Positions 6,130 through 7,856 of a DNA stretch of 7,856 bases are shown here, one piece after another (position 1 is the first letter of the stretch; each line of letters starts with the position of its first letter). The stretch lies in NCBI GenBank assembly GCA_019233165.1, contig JAFAMS010000250.1, forward strand, positions 1-7,856, given 5' to 3'. The position numbers were made by a program, and so were the translations under genes. Source of the DNA: Vulcanimicrobiota bacterium. GTDB lineage: Bacteria > Vulcanimicrobiota > Vulcanimicrobiia > Vulcanimicrobiales > Vulcanimicrobiaceae. A model generated the notes under the pieces. The model saw only the letters and a list, made by a program, of their open reading frames with translations. It had not been told where the DNA came from and did no database searches.

Positions 6130-7638
6130 GTGGCTTCGCGCTTGGTCCGCCCGGACGTCCTTTTGAGCGCGGCAACCTTTCTGCTGCACGCCGCCTTCGC
6201 CGACCGCTACGGCTTCTTCCGCGACGAGCTCTATTTCATCGCTTGCGGCCGGCATCCGGCGTTCGGCTACGTCGATCAGCCGCCGCTCGTCCCGCTCGTG
6301 GCGGCCGCGACGCAAGCGTTCGGCGAGGATTTGGTGCTGCTGCGCCTCGTCGCTGCGCTCGGCGCCGCCGGTGCCGTCTACGTCACGTGCGCGCTCGTCC
6401 GTTTGTGCGGCGGAGGAACGTTCGCCCAGACGCTCGCCGGCGTGGCGGTCGCGCTCGCGCTCGTCGTCCTCGCGCTTACGACGACGCTCAACACGAGCTC
6501 GTTCGAACCGCTCGCGTGGACGCTGGTCGCGTACCTGATCGCACGCGCGGTCGTCCTGGACGAAGGCCGCGCGCTGCTATGGGCGGGCCTTGCGACGGGG
6601 GTCGCACTCCAGATCAAGTACGAGATCCCATTCTGGCTCTTCGGTCTCTTCATCGGTCTGCTCGCGGTCCCGGAACGCCGGATCTTCGCGCGCCGCGAAC
6701 TCTGGTTCGGTCTCTCGATCGCCGCGCTCATCGCAGCGCCGAGCGTGGTGTGGCAAGCGGCGCACCACTGGCCGTTCGCGGAGCTGCTCGCCGCCGCGCC
6801 GGCGAAAAACGCCGCGCAACCGCCGCTCGCTTATCTGCTGGATCAAGTCGTCGTCTGGAATCCGGTCTTCGCGCCGCTCTGGATCGCGGGCGCCCTCGCA
6901 CCGCTCCTGGACCGCAGGCTTGCGCCGTGGCGCTGGCTCGCGCTGGCGTTTCTCGTCGTCCTCGCCTGCATGCTCGTGCTGCACGGCAAAGATTATTACA
7001 TGGCCGGTGCGTTCCCATCGATGCTCGCGCTCGGCGCGGTTCTCTGCGAGCGCCGGCTGCGCAACCCTGCGCTGCGCGCAGCCTACGTCTTTGCCGGCTT
7101 GACGGTCGTCGCGATTTTCTCGCCGCTCGTACTCCCGGTCTTGGCGCCGAATGCGCTCGTCGGATACATGCGCGCGGTCCATCAGAGTCCAAGCGAGACC
7201 GAGAAAAGTTTCCGCGGAGCGCTGCTCCCGCAACACTTCGCCGATCAGCTCGGCTGGCGCGACTTTGCGCGGCAGGTCGGGGGGATCTTCGCTTCCCTGC
7301 CGCCCGAAGACCGCGCCCGCACGGCGCTCGTCACCTCGAATTACGGCGAAGCCGGCGCCCTCGATTTCTACGGCCCCGCGTACGGTTTACCGCCGGCGCT
7401 CTCGGGCCACAACTCGTACTATCTTTGGGGGACGCACGGTTACGGCGGAAGCTTCATCCTGCGGATCAACGGAAGCATCGAACGCTATCGCCGTTTGTGC
7501 CGGTCCGCCGCGGTGATCGCGACCGTCCGGCTCTCACCGCTCGTGATGCCCGAGGAGCGCGAAATACCGGTGATCCTCTGCCGCGGTCTGCGCGAGCCGC
7601 TTCCGCAAGCGTGGCCGCGCTTCAAGCACTACGAATAG
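6130..7638 (+). CDS. Polytopic membrane glycosyltransferase, GT39/ArnT-like (PMT-type)
   Basis: Integral-membrane GT-C glycosyltransferase that would move a sugar from a polyprenyl-phosphate donor to a lipid, glycan or protein at the outer face of the inner membrane. From the GTG at 6130 the product is 502 residues. The first periplasmic loop holds FFRDELYF with the acidic pair Asp32-Glu33, then the family-typical GYVDQPPLVPL (46-56), the features expected of the catalytic loop. About ten hydrophobic segments follow up to roughly residue 345, then a soluble C-terminal domain of some 150 residues with SNYGEAGALDFYG and GHNSYYLWG. The frame is open to 5845 but that part is antisense to rplK; no ATG, GTG or TTG lies in frame between the rplK start and 6130. 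TTG at 6142 is an alternative start. There is no clear ribosome binding site. It is divergent from rplK and convergent with nusG. Acceptor and sugar are unknown. Confidence 0.88.
   Translation: MASRLVRPDVLLSAATFLLHAAFADRYGFFRDELYFIACGRHPAFGYVDQPPLVPLVAAATQAFGEDLVLLRLVAALGAAGAVYVTCALVRLCGGGTFAQTLAGVAVALALVVLALTTTLNTSSFEPLAWTLVAYLIARAVVLDEGRALLWAGLATGVALQIKYEIPFWLFGLFIGLLAVPERRIFARRELWFGLSIAALIAAPSVVWQAAHHWPFAELLAAAPAKNAAQPPLAYLLDQVVVWNPVFAPLWIAGALAPLLDRRLAPWRWLALAFLVVLACMLVLHGKDYYMAGAFPSMLALGAVLCERRLRNPALRAAYVFAGLTVVAIFSPLVLPVLAPNALVGYMRAVHQSPSETEKSFRGALLPQHFADQLGWRDFARQVGGIFASLPPEDRARTALVTSNYGEAGALDFYGPAYGLPPALSGHNSYYLWGTHGYGGSFILRINGSIERYRRLCRSAAVIATVRLSPLVMPEEREIPVILCRGLREPLPQAWPRFKHYE
7614..7634 (+). 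repeat. 21-bp direct repeat, copy 1 (inside the glycosyltransferase 3' end)
   Basis: Final codons of the glycosyltransferase. The 21 bases are repeated exactly at 7696-7716, 82 bp downstream. This copy encodes ...PRFKHYE followed by TAG. Confidence 0.9.
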
Positions 7639-7652
7639 CAGCCTGGATTAGC

Positions 7653-7666
7653 GTCCATCCATGGAC
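7653..7666. repeat. Small hairpin, copy 1 (GTCCAT-CC-ATGGAC)
   Basis: Perfect six-base inverted repeat with a CC centre, followed by TGCGCGGCA. It has a partner at 7742-7755 with the same centre and almost the same flank. Confidence 0.7.
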
Positions 7667-7667
7667 T

Positions 7668-7702
7668 GCGCGGCAGGCGCACTTCGTGTGCGCTCGCCGC
7701 GC
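7668..7702. other. Long GC-rich hairpin between convergent genes
   Basis: GCGCGGC (7668-7674) pairs with GCCGCGC (7696-7702), and GCGCAC (7677-7682) with GTGCGC (7688-7693), around a TTCGT loop. One mismatch and one G-U pair join the two stems. No T-tract follows on either strand, so it is not a standard intrinsic terminator. Its place between the glycosyltransferase and nusG, which converge, suggests a role in ending transcription or protecting 3' ends. The right arm is part of the duplicated 21-bp repeat. Confidence 0.55.
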
Positions 7703-7720
7703 TTCAAGCACTACGAGTGA
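7696..7720 (+). repeat. 21-bp direct repeat, copy 2, with its own stop: duplicated gene-tail remnant
   Basis: Bases 7696-7716 repeat 7614-7634 exactly. Read in the matching frame (7697-7720) they give PRFKHYE then TGA, so both the peptide tail and termination are kept, with a synonymous GAA to GAG change and a different stop codon. An in-frame ATG at 7661 would make only a 19-residue peptide. It looks like the tail of a lost paralogue or a local tandem duplication rather than a working gene. Confidence 0.65.
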
Positions 7721-7741
7721 GTTAGACCTTGCGCCGCTCTC

Positions 7742-7755
7742 GCCCATCCATGGGC
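7742..7755. repeat. Small hairpin, copy 2 (GCCCAT-CC-ATGGGC)
   Basis: Perfect six-base inverted repeat with the same CC centre as 7653-7666, differing by one base in each arm so that pairing is preserved. CGCGGCA follows in both copies. It lies 20 bp past the nusG stop on that gene's transcript. Confidence 0.7.
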
Positions 7756-7775
7756 TCCGCGGCAATGCGGTCCTT

Positions 7776-7856
7776 CTAGACCTTTTCGATCTGGTAGAAC
7801 TCGAGCTCGACCGGCGTTTCGCGGCCGAAGATCGAGATGAGCGCGCGGACCTTTTC
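7776..7856 (-). CDS. nusG: Transcription termination/antitermination protein NusG, C-terminal end only
   Basis: Only the last 26 residues are in the window, EKVRALISIFGRETPVELEF followed by YQIEKV, ending at TAG. This is the end of the NusG KOW domain, where V-x-x-L/I-x-S-I-F-G-R-x-T-P-V-E-L-x-F is highly conserved. NusG binds RNA polymerase and couples it to Rho or to ribosomal protein S10. The rest of the gene lies to the right. It is often followed directly by rplK; here an opposite-strand glycosyltransferase gene intervenes. Confidence 0.95.
   Translation of the reverse strand, partial: EKVRALISIFGRETPVELEFYQIEKV

Noticed and set aside
7661..7720. Possible 19-residue peptide gene ending in PRFKHYE
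   Set aside because: The ATG lies within the small hairpin, there is no ribosome binding site, and the similarity is explained by the duplicated tail.

Overview
This is a high-GC bacterial chromosome segment built around the ribosomal-protein cluster rplK-rplA-rplJ-rplL (L11, L1, L10, L7/L12), read on the minus strand, with the last 26 codons of nusG at the right edge. The proteins are ordinary bacterial housekeeping types. The phylum cannot be fixed from sequence alone. High GC, proline/threonine-rich secreted proteins and non-canonical genes placed inside this cluster make me think of a poorly sampled lineage such as Ca. Eremiobacterota, but that is only a hunch.

Layout, left to right. 1-788 (+): 3' part of a zinc/manganese-type ABC transporter permease, whose stop codon overlaps that of the next, convergent gene. 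785-1699 (-): a secreted protein of unknown function. 1668-1711: a 13-bp stem with U-tracts that looks like the rplL terminator but lies across the start of the secreted-protein gene. 1719-2632 (-): rplL and rplJ, preceded by a probable L10-type leader RNA (2633-2790) and its own promoter (2797-2826). 2823-4823 (-): an S9C-type serine peptidase with a complete catalytic triad, 19 bp downstream of rplA. 4843-5981 (-): rplA and rplK, overlapping by one base, with a good sigma70-like promoter at 6079-6107 and a hairpin-rich leader. 6130-7638 (+): a GT39/ArnT-like membrane glycosyltransferase, divergent from rplK and convergent with nusG. 7639-7775: a short intergenic region with a second copy of the glycosyltransferase 3' tail, two small covarying hairpins and one long GC hairpin. 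7776-7856 (-): nusG 3' end.

How it works together. In many bacteria nusG-rplK-rplA-rplJ-rplL are contiguous. Here the set is broken twice: by the glycosyltransferase between nusG and rplK, and by the peptidase between rplA and rplJ. Each resulting block appears to have its own promoter and structured leader: rplK-rplA-peptidase from about 6072, and rplJ-rplL from about 2790. The L11-L1 and L10-L12 pairs could therefore be controlled separately, with the peptidase riding on the L11-L1 transcript.

I see no tRNA, rRNA, CRISPR, insertion sequence or defence system. The most unusual signals are the terminator over a start codon and the duplicated tail with compensated hairpins at 7614-7764. No intergenic stretch exceeds 300 bases.
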